A stretch of DNA of 57,203 nt from an uncultured Lachnospiraceae bacterium (GTDB taxonomy: Bacteria; Bacillota; Clostridia; Lachnospirales; Lachnospiraceae). The position numbers were made by a program, and so were the translations under genes. The notes beneath the pieces were generated by a model. It saw nothing but the letters and a program-made list of their open reading frames with translations, made no database searches and had not been told where the DNA came from. This document shows positions 17,101 through 25,445 of this stretch, in pieces. Position 1 is the first letter of the stretch; every line of letters begins with the position of its first letter. Location: the NCBI GenBank assembly GCA_947630125.1, contig CANRGO010000005.1, positions 1 to 57,203 on the forward strand. Direction: 5' to 3'.

Positions 17101-17442
17101 ATGCATGAAATAGGTGTGTTGTTTGAAATTGTAAAAACAGTGGAAAGTTTTGCCAAAGAAAATCAAGTAGAGGAAATCGAAACATTGATTCTTCAAATCG
17201 GTGAACTTTCCTCTATGGTTCCTCATTATATGGAAACACTTTATGAAGGAGCAGTGGAGGGGTCTGTGTTAGAAGGCTCCTCACTGCAGATAGAAATTAT
17301 AAAGGCAAATGCAAGATGCAGAGATTGCGGGAAAGTGTTTCCGCTTGTGGAAAACAAAGGCATTTGTACAAACTGTGGTGGAGAACATGTGGAATTATTA
17401 AGTGGTAAGGAGTTCTATATTAAAGAAATTGTCTGCTATTAG
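17101..17442 (+). CDS. hypA: HypA nickel metallochaperone
   Basis: The 113-aa protein begins MHEIGVLFEIV, with the N-terminal Met-His-Glu nickel site. It carries a zinc ribbon of two CxxC pairs (CRDCGKVF and CTNCGGEH). Length is normal. HypA receives nickel with HypB and delivers it to [NiFe] hydrogenase or, in some bacteria, urease. Here it is separated from hypB by the oxidoreductase gene, suggesting that all three work together. Confidence 0.93.
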   Translation: MHEIGVLFEIVKTVESFAKENQVEEIETLILQIGELSSMVPHYMETLYEGAVEGSVLEGSSLQIEIIKANARCRDCGKVFPLVENKGICTNCGGEHVELLSGKEFYIKEIVCY

Positions 17443-17466
17443 AAGTCAGACAGAATGGAGAAAATT

Positions 17467-18447
17467 ATGTTTCGGTTTAATTATGAGGGGGGAGCAACTT
17501 TTGCTTCCGTATGGCTTGTGTGGATTTTGGTTTTTGTTGCTTTATTTGGCTTAAATGAACTAACACGTCGCTTTAAAGTATGTGGATTTTTATTTTTTGT
17601 AGTGCTACCAGCAACTCTATCACTTTTGTGGTTTACCGTTTTAAAAGAAACCACATACACAGACTGGTTCCACTTGGCAAAAGTATATTCCTCTACAGCT
17701 GGTTGCATTGGCTTTTGGGCAATCCGTCATGTAAAAGGAACTAATAAGAAAACAGGAGAAACCTGGCAGTTAAAAGATTTTAAATGGGCACTTTGTTTTC
17801 CACCACTGATTCTTGCAATTAATATTTTAGAAGCAGTTGCCAGAGATATTCAAGTAGGCATTCAGTATCAGGGCGGCGGTATTTTAGCAGATGATGGAGT
17901 TTTTGTATTGGGTGGTAGCTGGAATTATATGAATGCAGCAGCAGGTATTTTAAATATCATTACCATAACGGGTTGGTTAGGAATTACTGTTAGAAATAAA
18001 ACAAAATCCGATGGAAGTCGCGATATGATATGGCCAGATATGCTTTGGTTTTGGATTATTGCCTATGATTTATGGAATTTTGCATATACCTATAATTGTC
18101 TACCTTCTCATTCCTGGTATAGTGGATTTGCACTTTTGCTGGCTCCAACACTTTGTGCATTTACCTTAGGAAAAGGTGCATGGTTACAACATCGTGCCCA
18201 GACGTTATCTCTGTGGTGTATGTTTGCGCAAACCGTACCTGCATTTATTGATGAAGGAGCATTTGCAGTACAATCTACCTATCAGGAACTGCCTTTATTT
18301 ATCTTTAGTTTCCTTGCTTTAGCAGTTAATGTGGCAGTGATTGTATATATGATTTACAAAGTAGTAAAAACCAAACGAAATCCTTATCTGGCAGAGCTTT
18401 ATACAGATTTAGGAGAATATAAAATGATAAAGTCATTAGCAGAATAA
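17467..18447 (+). CDS. Tryptophan-rich multi-pass membrane protein (probably DUF5692)
   Basis: The 326-aa protein has about eight or nine hydrophobic segments and many Trp and Tyr residues (MIWPDMLWFWIIAYDLWNFA). It resembles the DUF5692 family as I remember it; no function is known. I prefer ATG 17467, six nt after GGAG, over the ATG at 17455, which lacks a site. Lying between hypA and cbiM, it may be a further part of the metal transport or enzyme system. Charged loops are few, and no known metal motif is evident. Confidence 0.7.
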   Translation: MFRFNYEGGATFASVWLVWILVFVALFGLNELTRRFKVCGFLFFVVLPATLSLLWFTVLKETTYTDWFHLAKVYSSTAGCIGFWAIRHVKGTNKKTGETWQLKDFKWALCFPPLILAINILEAVARDIQVGIQYQGGGILADDGVFVLGGSWNYMNAAAGILNIITITGWLGITVRNKTKSDGSRDMIWPDMLWFWIIAYDLWNFAYTYNCLPSHSWYSGFALLLAPTLCAFTLGKGAWLQHRAQTLSLWCMFAQTVPAFIDEGAFAVQSTYQELPLFIFSFLALAVNVAVIVYMIYKVVKTKRNPYLAELYTDLGEYKMIKSLAE

Positions 18448-18477
18448 TGTGCTAATGGTAATGAGAGGAATAAAAAC

Positions 18478-19491
18478 ATGCACATGTCAGATGCTCTAAT
18501 TATCCCAGCTGTTGCAGGGACGATGTATGCCTGTTCTACGATTGTGACAGGAGTAAGTATTAAAAAACTGGATTTAAAAGAAGATGGAAAAAAAATAGCC
18601 ATGATGGGAGTAATGGGGGCCTTTGTGTTTGCAGGGCAAATGATTAATTTCACCATTCCATTTACTGGATCTTCTGGACATCTTTGTGGTGGTTTTTTAC
18701 TTGCGTCCTTATTGGGGCCCTTTGGAGGTTTTTTGTCCATGGTTGCGGTATTGTTAATTCAAGCACTTTTGTTTGGAGATGGAGGACTGTTAGCCCTGGG
18801 TTGTAATGTATGGAATATGGCTTTTACCGGATGTTTTTTAGCAACCTTTTTCATCTATAAACCTATGCTGAAAAAAACGTTCACCAGAAAAAAACTAGTG
18901 ATCGCTTCCGTTGTTGGGTCTGTATTGTCTCTTCAGGTAGGTGCATTCTTTGTGACAATTCAAACGACTCTGTCAGGGATTTCAGAGTTACCTTTTGGGG
19001 GATTTTTAATGGTTATGCAACCCATTCATTTGGCAATTGGTGTAGTAGAAGGACTAATAACAGCTTCCGTACTGAGCTTTGTTTATGAAAATAAACCAGA
19101 GTTGTTATGGCTTTATGACAAAACCCAGGAAGAACTGTTGGAAACAACTCAACAGAAACTACCGAAACGTATGCTGCTTGTGTTTAGCATTTTAACACTG
19201 TTTTTGGGTGGACTCCTGTCTCTGTTTGCATCCGCAAATCCTGATGGACTGGAGTGGTCAATTGAAAAGCTCGCAGGTGGGGAACTAACAGGAATGCATA
19301 GTTTCTTCCATGATTTTGCGGCTAGCATTCAGGAAACTGTAGCGATTTTCCCAGACTATGGATTCCAAAACAGTGAAAGTCTGGCAGGGACAAGTTTCTC
19401 TGGTATTCTTGGAGCTATTGTTGTCTTTGTTTTATTAAGTATGGTTGGTGTAACGAAGCACTATTTGAGAAAGAAAAAAGTTTATGAATAA
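18478..19491 (+). CDS. cbiM: CbiM/NikM substrate-specific component with fused PDGLE domain
   Basis: The 337-aa membrane protein is the metal-binding S component of an ECF transporter. The N-terminus MHMSDALI supplies Met1 and His2, and GSSGHLCGG supplies His68, matching the nickel ligands described for NikM proteins. After the CbiM core (to about residue 215) comes a second part with PDGLE at 255-259 and a last membrane helix, equivalent to the small CbiN/NikN partner. Nickel is favoured by the hypA/hypB neighbours; cobalt is possible because a cobalamin adenosyltransferase gene lies at 22165. The gene overlaps cbiQ by 8 nt. Confidence 0.9.
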   Translation: MHMSDALIIPAVAGTMYACSTIVTGVSIKKLDLKEDGKKIAMMGVMGAFVFAGQMINFTIPFTGSSGHLCGGFLLASLLGPFGGFLSMVAVLLIQALLFGDGGLLALGCNVWNMAFTGCFLATFFIYKPMLKKTFTRKKLVIASVVGSVLSLQVGAFFVTIQTTLSGISELPFGGFLMVMQPIHLAIGVVEGLITASVLSFVYENKPELLWLYDKTQEELLETTQQKLPKRMLLVFSILTLFLGGLLSLFASANPDGLEWSIEKLAGGELTGMHSFFHDFAASIQETVAIFPDYGFQNSESLAGTSFSGILGAIVVFVLLSMVGVTKHYLRKKKVYE

Positions 19492-20296
19492 GATTTATTT
19501 GGCGGTTCATAAAATCCGAACAATTGAAGAACTTGCAAGAAGAGACCAGTGGGTGAATAAACTTCATCCACTGGTTAAATTTATCGTAACCATATCGTTT
19601 TTAGTTTGTCTTATTTCAATCCATAGATTTGATTTGGAAAGACTTATGTATTTAGCGGTTATATTATATGTATGCTTTTTGGCAGCAAATCTCTCTCTTG
19701 TACAGGCACTTAAAAGAATCTGGTACATAATTCCGCTTCTTATCGTGGGAGGAATTGCAAATCCTATCTTAGATAGAAAAGAACTGGAACTGATTGCTGG
19801 GGTGATGATAACCTCGGGGCAACTTAGTTTTTTTGTATTACTATTGAAAGGGATGTTATCCGTATTGATGTCCTATTTTTTGATTGCAACAACGACTATG
19901 GAAGAACTTACGGCAGCCCTGTATCTTGTAAAAGTACCAAGGTCCTTCATTTTAATTATATTATTTGTGTATCGTTACCTTTTTCTTTTGATGGAAGAAA
20001 CCAGTCAAGTACTTGTTGCCTATCAACTTCGAACATCTGGATCAAAGGGCATTCATTATAAGGAGTGGGGGTCATTGGTTGGCTTATTACTTCTTCGGAC
20101 CATCAAAAGAGGAGAAGAGTGTTATCAAAGTATGAAACTTAGAGGATATCAGGGTGGTTTTTATACGATGAAAAGTTTAAAGGTGAATAAAGTAGATATA
20201 CTCAGTTTAGGAGCATATGCTTTGCTGTTGTATCTAGTTTTTCAAGGTCCTGTTTTTGTGTGGATAGGAGTATGGCTGGAAGGAGTAATGGGGTGA
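19484..20296 (+). CDS. cbiQ: CbiQ transmembrane (T) component of ECF nickel/cobalt transporter
   Basis: The 270-aa protein has five or so membrane spans and the coupling-helix region YLVKVPRSFILI and YQLRTSG..., with a later motif AMKLRGY-like segment (QSMKLRGYQGG). These match EcfT/CbiQ, which connects the ATPase to the S component. It overlaps cbiM by 8 nt and its stop lies just before cbiO, so the three are one transcription and translation unit. Confidence 0.9.
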   Translation: MNKIYLAVHKIRTIEELARRDQWVNKLHPLVKFIVTISFLVCLISIHRFDLERLMYLAVILYVCFLAANLSLVQALKRIWYIIPLLIVGGIANPILDRKELELIAGVMITSGQLSFFVLLLKGMLSVLMSYFLIATTTMEELTAALYLVKVPRSFILIILFVYRYLFLLMEETSQVLVAYQLRTSGSKGIHYKEWGSLVGLLLLRTIKRGEECYQSMKLRGYQGGFYTMKSLKVNKVDILSLGAYALLLYLVFQGPVFVWIGVWLEGVMG

Positions 20297-20301
20297 ATGA
20301 A

Positions 20302-21030
20302 ATGTTAGTTACAATACAAAATCTTAGCTTTTCCTATGAAAAAATAGAAAATGAAATTCTCCATGATATAAGTTTCGATGTTTCTCGTGGAGAAAGTATT
20401 GGAATTATTGGTTCCAATGGAAGCGGAAAATCTACTCTGTTAAAAGTGATAGCAGGTCTATATCCTGATTTTCAGGGTAGGGTTAAAATTCAGGACATGG
20501 AAGTGGTTAAAAAAAACGTAAACCACATACAGCAACAGCTGGGTTATGTATTTCAAGATGTAGACAGCCAGTTGTTTTTGTCTACGGTGGAAGAGGAACT
20601 TTGTTTTGGACCTATGAATCAGGGGCTGTCTAAATCTTTGGTGAAAGAGAGAGTTCAAAAAACTGCAGACATATTAGGACTAAATTCACTAAGGGACAGG
20701 CAAATCAGTAAACTTTCAGGAGGAGAAAAACGACTGGTTTCCTTAGGTTGCGTACTGACAATGAATCCCTTATTACTTTTAATGGATGAACCTACTACCG
20801 CACTGGATTCAAAGAATAGGCGTAATTTTATTCGATTATTTCAAAGTCTGGAGCAGACAAAGATTATGGTTTCTCATGATTTGGATCTGATACTGGAAAC
20901 TTGTAAACGAACCATACTTCTAGATAAAGGAAGGGTAATATGTGATATGGACACAACTACACTTTTGAAGAATGAAGAATTGCTTGCCAAATATGACTTA
21001 GAGCTGCCGTATGCTCTGCAAAAAAAATAG
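20302..21030 (+). CDS. cbiO: CbiO ATPase of ECF nickel/cobalt transporter
   Basis: The 242-aa ABC ATPase has Walker A GSNGSGKST, Q-loop VFQDVDSQLF, signature LSGGEKR, Walker B LLLMDEPT and switch histidine SHDLD. A DVDSQ Q-loop is typical of ECF and CbiO ATPases. ATG 20302 is chosen because GGGG lies at proper distance and family members begin with a similar short strand. Only one ATPase gene is present, so it should act as a homodimer. No terminator is visible after it. Confidence 0.92.
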   Translation: MLVTIQNLSFSYEKIENEILHDISFDVSRGESIGIIGSNGSGKSTLLKVIAGLYPDFQGRVKIQDMEVVKKNVNHIQQQLGYVFQDVDSQLFLSTVEEELCFGPMNQGLSKSLVKERVQKTADILGLNSLRDRQISKLSGGEKRLVSLGCVLTMNPLLLLMDEPTTALDSKNRRNFIRLFQSLEQTKIMVSHDLDLILETCKRTILLDKGRVICDMDTTTLLKNEELLAKYDLELPYALQKK

Positions 21031-21040
21031 GAATCTTACA

Positions 21041-21068
21041 TTGCAAAAATCCAGAATCATAGTATAAT
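21041..21068 (+). promoter_or_regulatory. Promoter of the PAS-GGDEF gene
   Basis: TTGCAA (21041-21046) and TATAAT (21063-21068) are 16 bp apart, giving a start near 21075 and a leader of about 57 nt. Confidence 0.6.
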
Positions 21069-21131
21069 TTAAATAGTAGTTTTGGTACTTTTAAAATGAA
21101 ATGAATTCGCACACGTTTTCTGGAGGCAGAT

Positions 21132-22121
21132 ATGAATTTAGATTTTCAGAGTAGTAACCAGACAGAAGGATTAAGGGAAGATTCACCAATTACAGATTCT
21201 ATGATACTTGATATTATCATGAAGAATTCCCAGGACACCATATACTTTAAAGATCGTAATTCTAAATTCATAGCCAACAGTCATGCACATTTAGCTCAAG
21301 TGGGTTGTGCTACGACAGAAGAGATGATAGGGAAAAGTGACTTTGATTACTTTCCTGAAGTTTTTGCAATGCAGGCATTTCTTGATGAGAAGAAAATTAT
21401 GGAAACAGGAATTCCAATTATTAGTAAGGAAGAAAAATTAATTCTTCAAACAGGAGAAACAGTTTGGTTTTCTGCTTCTAAGTACCCTATCTATGATGAA
21501 AAAGGAAGTATTATTGGAACTTGGGGCACTTCCAGAGATATTACAGAATTAAAACGGACGCAAGAAGAATTAAGACAATTAAATTTAAAATTAGAAAGTA
21601 ATAATCAGGAATTACAAAAATTATCAGACTTAGATGGTCTTTCGGAGTTATATAATCAACGAAAGTTTTATGAAATTTTAGAACAAACCATAGAGGTTTG
21701 TCAAAAAAAGAAAGCCATGGGACATGGTTGTACCTTTAGTGTCATTATGATGGATATTGATAAATTCAAAGAAATTAATGATACCTACGGCCATCCAGCT
21801 GGAGATACTGCGATTCGATATATTGCAGGAATCATTCGAAATAACAAACGGGTAGATGACTTCTGTTTTCGCTGTGGTGGAGATGAGTTTGCTATGATTC
21901 TTATGGATACGGGGATTGAATCTGCAAAATTTGTGGCAGAAAGACTTCGACGGATGATAGAAGAAAGTCCACTGTTTTATCATCATCAGCAGATACCACT
22001 TACCATAAGTGCAGGTGTAAAAGAATTTCATCTGGATGATACAACATATAAAATATTGGAACAGGTTGATCAAACCCTTTACGCTTCAAAGAAAAATGGA
22101 CGTAATCAGGTAAACTATTAA
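21132..22121 (+). CDS. PAS domain-containing diguanylate cyclase
   Basis: The 329-aa cytoplasmic protein has a PAS sensor at about residues 27-145 (DTIYFKDRNSKFIANS and a PAC-like end GTWGTSRDITELKR), a short coiled coil, and a C-terminal GGDEF domain. The active site is intact (RCGGDEFAMIL), and the product-inhibition site RVDD lies five residues before it. It should make cyclic di-GMP with feedback inhibition, in response to an unidentified ligand. No membrane segment or EAL domain is present. It stands alone between its own promoter and terminator. Confidence 0.93.
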   Translation: MNLDFQSSNQTEGLREDSPITDSMILDIIMKNSQDTIYFKDRNSKFIANSHAHLAQVGCATTEEMIGKSDFDYFPEVFAMQAFLDEKKIMETGIPIISKEEKLILQTGETVWFSASKYPIYDEKGSIIGTWGTSRDITELKRTQEELRQLNLKLESNNQELQKLSDLDGLSELYNQRKFYEILEQTIEVCQKKKAMGHGCTFSVIMMDIDKFKEINDTYGHPAGDTAIRYIAGIIRNNKRVDDFCFRCGGDEFAMILMDTGIESAKFVAERLRRMIEESPLFYHHQQIPLTISAGVKEFHLDDTTYKILEQVDQTLYASKKNGRNQVNY

Positions 22122-22149
22122 AAAGAGTCTTAGATAGGACTCTTTTTTT
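22122..22149 (+). terminator. Rho-independent terminator after the GGDEF gene
   Basis: An 8-bp stem AAAGAGTC/GACTCTTT with an 8-nt loop runs directly into a T tract, one nt after the stop codon. Confidence 0.9.
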
Positions 22150-22164
22150 GTAAGGAGGTATTTC

Positions 22165-22689
22165 ATGAGTCAGCAAAATTTAATCCATATGTACTATGGT
22201 GATGGAAAAGGAAAAACTACATGCAGTATTGGTTTGGCAATTCGTGCTGCTGGAAGTGGAATGAAGGTTCTGTTTGTTCAGTTTATGAAGGGAAGAGATA
22301 CTTCGGAACTTAGAATTTTAGAAAATTTAGAAAATGTACAAATATTCAGAAATCATAAGGATCTTGGTTTTTTAAACACAATGACATTAGAGCAACAGGA
22401 AAGCATGAAACAGATGCATCAAACAACACTGGAACAGGTCGCTAGTATAATAGAACGAGGAGACTGTGATTTGCTTGTGCTGGATGAATTGTTGTCTGCT
22501 TATGAATATCATTTAATTGATCGAGATTTCATATTAAAAATTTTGGATGAAAGAAAAGCCGAGATTGTTGTAACGGGTGTAAACAGAATTGAAGAAATCC
22601 TAGATAAAGCAGATTATGTAACCAACTTTAAAATGGAAAAACACCCTTATACAAAAGGAATTATGGCAAGGCGCGGAATTGAATTCTAA
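22165..22689 (+). CDS. cobA: Cob(I)alamin adenosyltransferase, CobA/BtuR type
   Basis: The 174-aa P-loop protein begins MYYGDGKGKTTCSIGLAIRA and contains VLFVQFMKG and LLVLDELLSAYEYHL, all typical of CobA/CobO. It transfers the adenosyl group of ATP to cobalamin or corrinoids, completing coenzyme B12. No other B12 genes adjoin it. The ECF metal transporter 1 kb upstream could supply cobalt, but they are separated by a terminator. Confidence 0.9.
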   Translation: MSQQNLIHMYYGDGKGKTTCSIGLAIRAAGSGMKVLFVQFMKGRDTSELRILENLENVQIFRNHKDLGFLNTMTLEQQESMKQMHQTTLEQVASIIERGDCDLLVLDELLSAYEYHLIDRDFILKILDERKAEIVVTGVNRIEEILDKADYVTNFKMEKHPYTKGIMARRGIEF

Positions 22690-22703
22690 ATTCGAATTTG
22701 CTA

Positions 22704-22732
22704 TTGTCAAAAACATATTTCGTTAGTAAAAT
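22704..22732 (+). promoter_or_regulatory. Promoter of the purine permease gene
   Basis: TTGTCA (22704-22709) and TAAAAT (22727-22732) are 17 bp apart. Transcription should start near 22739, producing a structured leader of about 57 nt. Confidence 0.6.
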
Positions 22733-22754
22733 GTAATAGGGTTTTTAAGGGACA

Positions 22755-22784
22755 GTTCGGCCTTACCGAACCAAAAAAAATAGG
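22755..22784 (+). promoter_or_regulatory. Leader hairpin with possible pseudoknot to the ribosome binding site
   Basis: GTTCGG (22755-22760) pairs with CCGAAC (22766-22771) around the loop CCTTA. An A-rich strand follows, ending in TAGGAGG. The loop CCT could pair with the AGG of the ribosome binding site, forming a small H-type pseudoknot with an A-rich joining strand, as in compact riboswitches. It does not match the purine riboswitch or the preQ1 consensus in detail. Confidence 0.35.
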
Positions 22785-22795
22785 AGGTTTCTATC

Positions 22796-24190
22796 ATGTT
22801 TAAGCTCAAAGAAAATGGTACAAATGTATCAACAGAAGTGGTAGCGGGCATTACAACGTTTTTTGCAATGGCATATATTATCGTTGTAAATCCTGGAATT
22901 TTAAGCGCTGCCGGTATGGAATGGGGAGCAGTATTTTTAGCAACCATCATTTCAGCAATTATTGGCACACTGATTATGGGACTTGTTGCCAATGTACCTT
23001 ATGCACAGGCACCTGGGATGGGACTGAATGCATTTTTCGTTTACACCGTTTGTTTCGGTTTAGGATTTACCTGGCAGCAGGCGTTGTCTATGGTATTTAT
23101 CTGTGGTCTATTCAATATTTTGATTACAGTAACCAAAATACGTAAGCAAATTATCAAATCCATTCCTCATGGTCTTCAAAATGCCATCGCAGGTGGAATT
23201 GGTATTTTCATTGCGTATATTGGATTTTTAAATGTTGATTTTATTGGTTTTACAGACGTTAGTGTTTTGGAAGCAACTCCAGATGGTTACCCAACTTTAG
23301 TAAATGCGGTTCCTACACTTGCAAAGTTAAATCAACCAGGTTTCTGGGTATTCTTAATCGGTTTGGTTTTAACCGTAATTCTTTTGATTTTAAAAGTAAG
23401 AGGTGCTATTTTAATCGGTATTATTGCAACCAGTCTTGTTGGTATCCCAATGGGCGTTACTACAATGGCAGAATCAGTAAGTTTTAGTGATTCACTTGCA
23501 GCGCTTCCTACAACTTTTGGAGCGATTTTTACCAGTGAAGGAATCGTATCACTCTTCACGGATTTAACAAAGCTTCCATTGGTACTCATAACCATTTTCT
23601 CTTTCAGTTTGTCAGATACCTTTGATACCATTGGAACCTTTATTGGAACTGGTCGTAGAGCTGGTATCTTTAGCGAAGAAGATGAAAAAACCATGGAAGA
23701 AAGTACTGGATTCAAATCAAAAATGGACAAAGCTTTATTTGCAGATGCAACAGCAACTTCCATTGGTGCTATTTTTGGTACTTCAAACACAACTACTTAT
23801 GTCGAAAGTGCTGCTGGTATTGCTGCTGGTGGACGTACCGGTTTAACAAGTGTTGTTGTAGCAATTTGTTTTGCAATCAGTGCATTTTTATCTGCATTTG
23901 TAAGTATCGTACCTTCACAGGCTACAGCACCTGCATTAATTATTGTTGGTGTTATGATGATGGCATCCTTTAAAGAAATTAACTGGACAGAACTTGATGA
24001 AGCAATTCCTGCATTTTTTGCTGGTGTCTTTATGGCATTTTGTTACAGTATTTCTTATGGTATTGCAGCTGGATTTATTTTCTATTGTATCGTTAAAATA
24101 TTCAAAAAACAGGCAAAAGAAATTCATCCAATTTTATGGATTGCAACTGGTTTATTTATTTTAAACTTTGTACTCTTAGCCTTAATCTAA
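22796..24190 (+). CDS. NCS2-family (AzgA-like) purine permease
   Basis: The 464-aa membrane protein has about 12-14 spans. GITTFFAMAYIIVVNPGIL and QAPGMGLNAFFVYTV near the start, and FSDTFDTIGTFIG-like and ATATSIGAIFGTSNTTTYVES sequences later, are hallmarks of the AzgA/PbuG branch that imports hypoxanthine, guanine or adenine with protons. It is monocistronic between a structured leader and a strong terminator. The exact purine cannot be decided. Confidence 0.9.
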   Translation: MFKLKENGTNVSTEVVAGITTFFAMAYIIVVNPGILSAAGMEWGAVFLATIISAIIGTLIMGLVANVPYAQAPGMGLNAFFVYTVCFGLGFTWQQALSMVFICGLFNILITVTKIRKQIIKSIPHGLQNAIAGGIGIFIAYIGFLNVDFIGFTDVSVLEATPDGYPTLVNAVPTLAKLNQPGFWVFLIGLVLTVILLILKVRGAILIGIIATSLVGIPMGVTTMAESVSFSDSLAALPTTFGAIFTSEGIVSLFTDLTKLPLVLITIFSFSLSDTFDTIGTFIGTGRRAGIFSEEDEKTMEESTGFKSKMDKALFADATATSIGAIFGTSNTTTYVESAAGIAAGGRTGLTSVVVAICFAISAFLSAFVSIVPSQATAPALIIVGVMMMASFKEINWTELDEAIPAFFAGVFMAFCYSISYGIAAGFIFYCIVKIFKKQAKEIHPILWIATGLFILNFVLLALI

Positions 24191-24207
24191 AAAATGTAGC
24201 AAATTTG

Positions 24208-24237
24208 AATGGTCACCTTCGGGTGGCCATTTTTTTA
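24208..24237 (+). terminator. Terminator after the purine permease
   Basis: A 10-bp stem AATGGTCACC/GGTGGCCATT (one G-T pair) with a TTCG tetraloop is followed by a T tract. Confidence 0.93.
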
Positions 24238-24345
24238 TGTTTTAAAGATTGTTGCTGAGGCTACTTATATGAAAACAAAAAAGAGGATATAATAGTGGTG
24301 TAGCGAAATCGTGTTTTAGTTGTAGTGAAAGGACAGGACATAAAA

Positions 24346-24687
24346 ATGGAAGATAAAAAAGTTATGATTAAGAATATGAAGATGGCAGAAGTAGAGGTTA
24401 TGAAGGATCTTGTAAATTATATGGATCAGCAGGTGGTAAGTAAAACGCTTGTGCAAAACAAAAGTGTAAGCATGACATTGTTTGCCTTTGACAAGGGTGA
24501 AGAAATCAGCTCTCATGAGTCCAGTGGAGATGCATTTGTTCAGTGTCTAGATGGAGTTGGAGAAATTACCATAGATGATCAAACCTATCTATTGACAGAA
24601 GGACAGTCTATCGTGATGCCTGCAAAACACCCTCATGCAGTTTTTGGAAAAGAACGTTTTAAGATGCTTTTGGTTGTTATTTTCTAA
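24346..24687 (+). CDS. Small single-domain cupin protein
   Basis: The 113-aa protein is a one-barrel cupin. HESSGDAFVQCLDGVGEITID and a second half GQSIVMPAKHPHAVFGKERF supply the usual His and Glu metal ligands. Proteins of this type are often called cupin-domain or QdoI-like, but no substrate can be given. I use ATG 24346 because AGGACAGGA lies before it; the in-frame GTG at 24325 has no site. It appears monocistronic. Confidence 0.78.
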   Translation: MEDKKVMIKNMKMAEVEVMKDLVNYMDQQVVSKTLVQNKSVSMTLFAFDKGEEISSHESSGDAFVQCLDGVGEITIDDQTYLLTEGQSIVMPAKHPHAVFGKERFKMLLVVIF

Positions 24688-24801
24688 AACCATTGTAAAA
24701 AAATATTAAATTTTAAAATGTACCTTGAAAATGTGAGCAGTAAAAGTTAAACTCACTTTAGATATGTAGGTGCATGAACAACATGCAGATGGGAATTTTC
24801 G

Positions 24802-25413
24802 ATGAACAGTTTTTTTGATTTAGAGAATCCGCTTTGGAGTTTTCTTGGAAAGTTAACGGATGTATTTATACTTTCTTTATTATGGTTTATTTGCAGCATT
24901 CCAATTATTACCATTGGTGCTTCCACTTCTGCATTATATTATTGTACATTGAAATTATCGGTTGATAAAGAAGGCTATACCGTTAAATCCTTTTTTGGGG
25001 CATTTCGCAATAACTTTAAACAGGGAACTATAGCATGGATTATACTTCTTTTTGTTGGAGGGCTTCTTTACTTTGATTTGATGTGGTCCTTTCAAACAGG
25101 TGGAACGATTGGGAAAAGTATGTTGTTAGTTTTTGGAGTAACACTTCTATTATATTTCATGGTTTCTGCCTATGTATTTCCTTTGATTGTAAGGTGCGAA
25201 AGTAAGTTAAAGAATATTTTTATATGGGCATTTGTAATGAGTATCCGAAATATACATATTAGCATTGTACTTGTTTCTCTTACCATAGGGTTGTTCTTCA
25301 TTGGTTTTTTTGTGTTTTGGCCAATCTTTTTTATCGGAATGGGATTTCTAGCATTTATTCAAGCATATTTCATTAATCTTGTTTTTAAAAAATATAAACT
25401 TGAACTTTCATAA
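24802..25413 (+). CDS. YesL-like membrane protein (DUF624)
   Basis: The 203-aa protein has five or six membrane spans. It opens MNSFFDLENPLWSFLGKLTDVFILSLLW with the segment SIPIITIGASTSALYY, the typical start of DUF624/YesL proteins. Family members often lie by sugar ABC transporter genes in Firmicutes, but none is present here. Function is unknown. It converges on the SDR gene. Confidence 0.85.
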   Translation: MNSFFDLENPLWSFLGKLTDVFILSLLWFICSIPIITIGASTSALYYCTLKLSVDKEGYTVKSFFGAFRNNFKQGTIAWIILLFVGGLLYFDLMWSFQTGGTIGKSMLLVFGVTLLLYFMVSAYVFPLIVRCESKLKNIFIWAFVMSIRNIHISIVLVSLTIGLFFIGFFVFWPIFFIGMGFLAFIQAYFINLVFKKYKLELS

Positions 25414-25416
25414 AAA

Positions 25417-25445
25417 TGGAGGCTGTTACATCCAGCCTCCATCCA
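25417..25445. terminator. Bidirectional hairpin between yesL-like and SDR genes
   Basis: ATGGAGGCTG and CAGCCTCCAT arms flank a 6-nt loop. On the minus strand the stem is followed by a T run, so it should terminate the SDR transcript. The SDR stop codon lies inside the stem. Confidence 0.75.

Noticed and set aside
22739-22795. Purine (guanine/adenine) riboswitch before the NCS2 permease
   Set aside because: The three-way junction and the conserved loop sequences are absent and the leader is too short.
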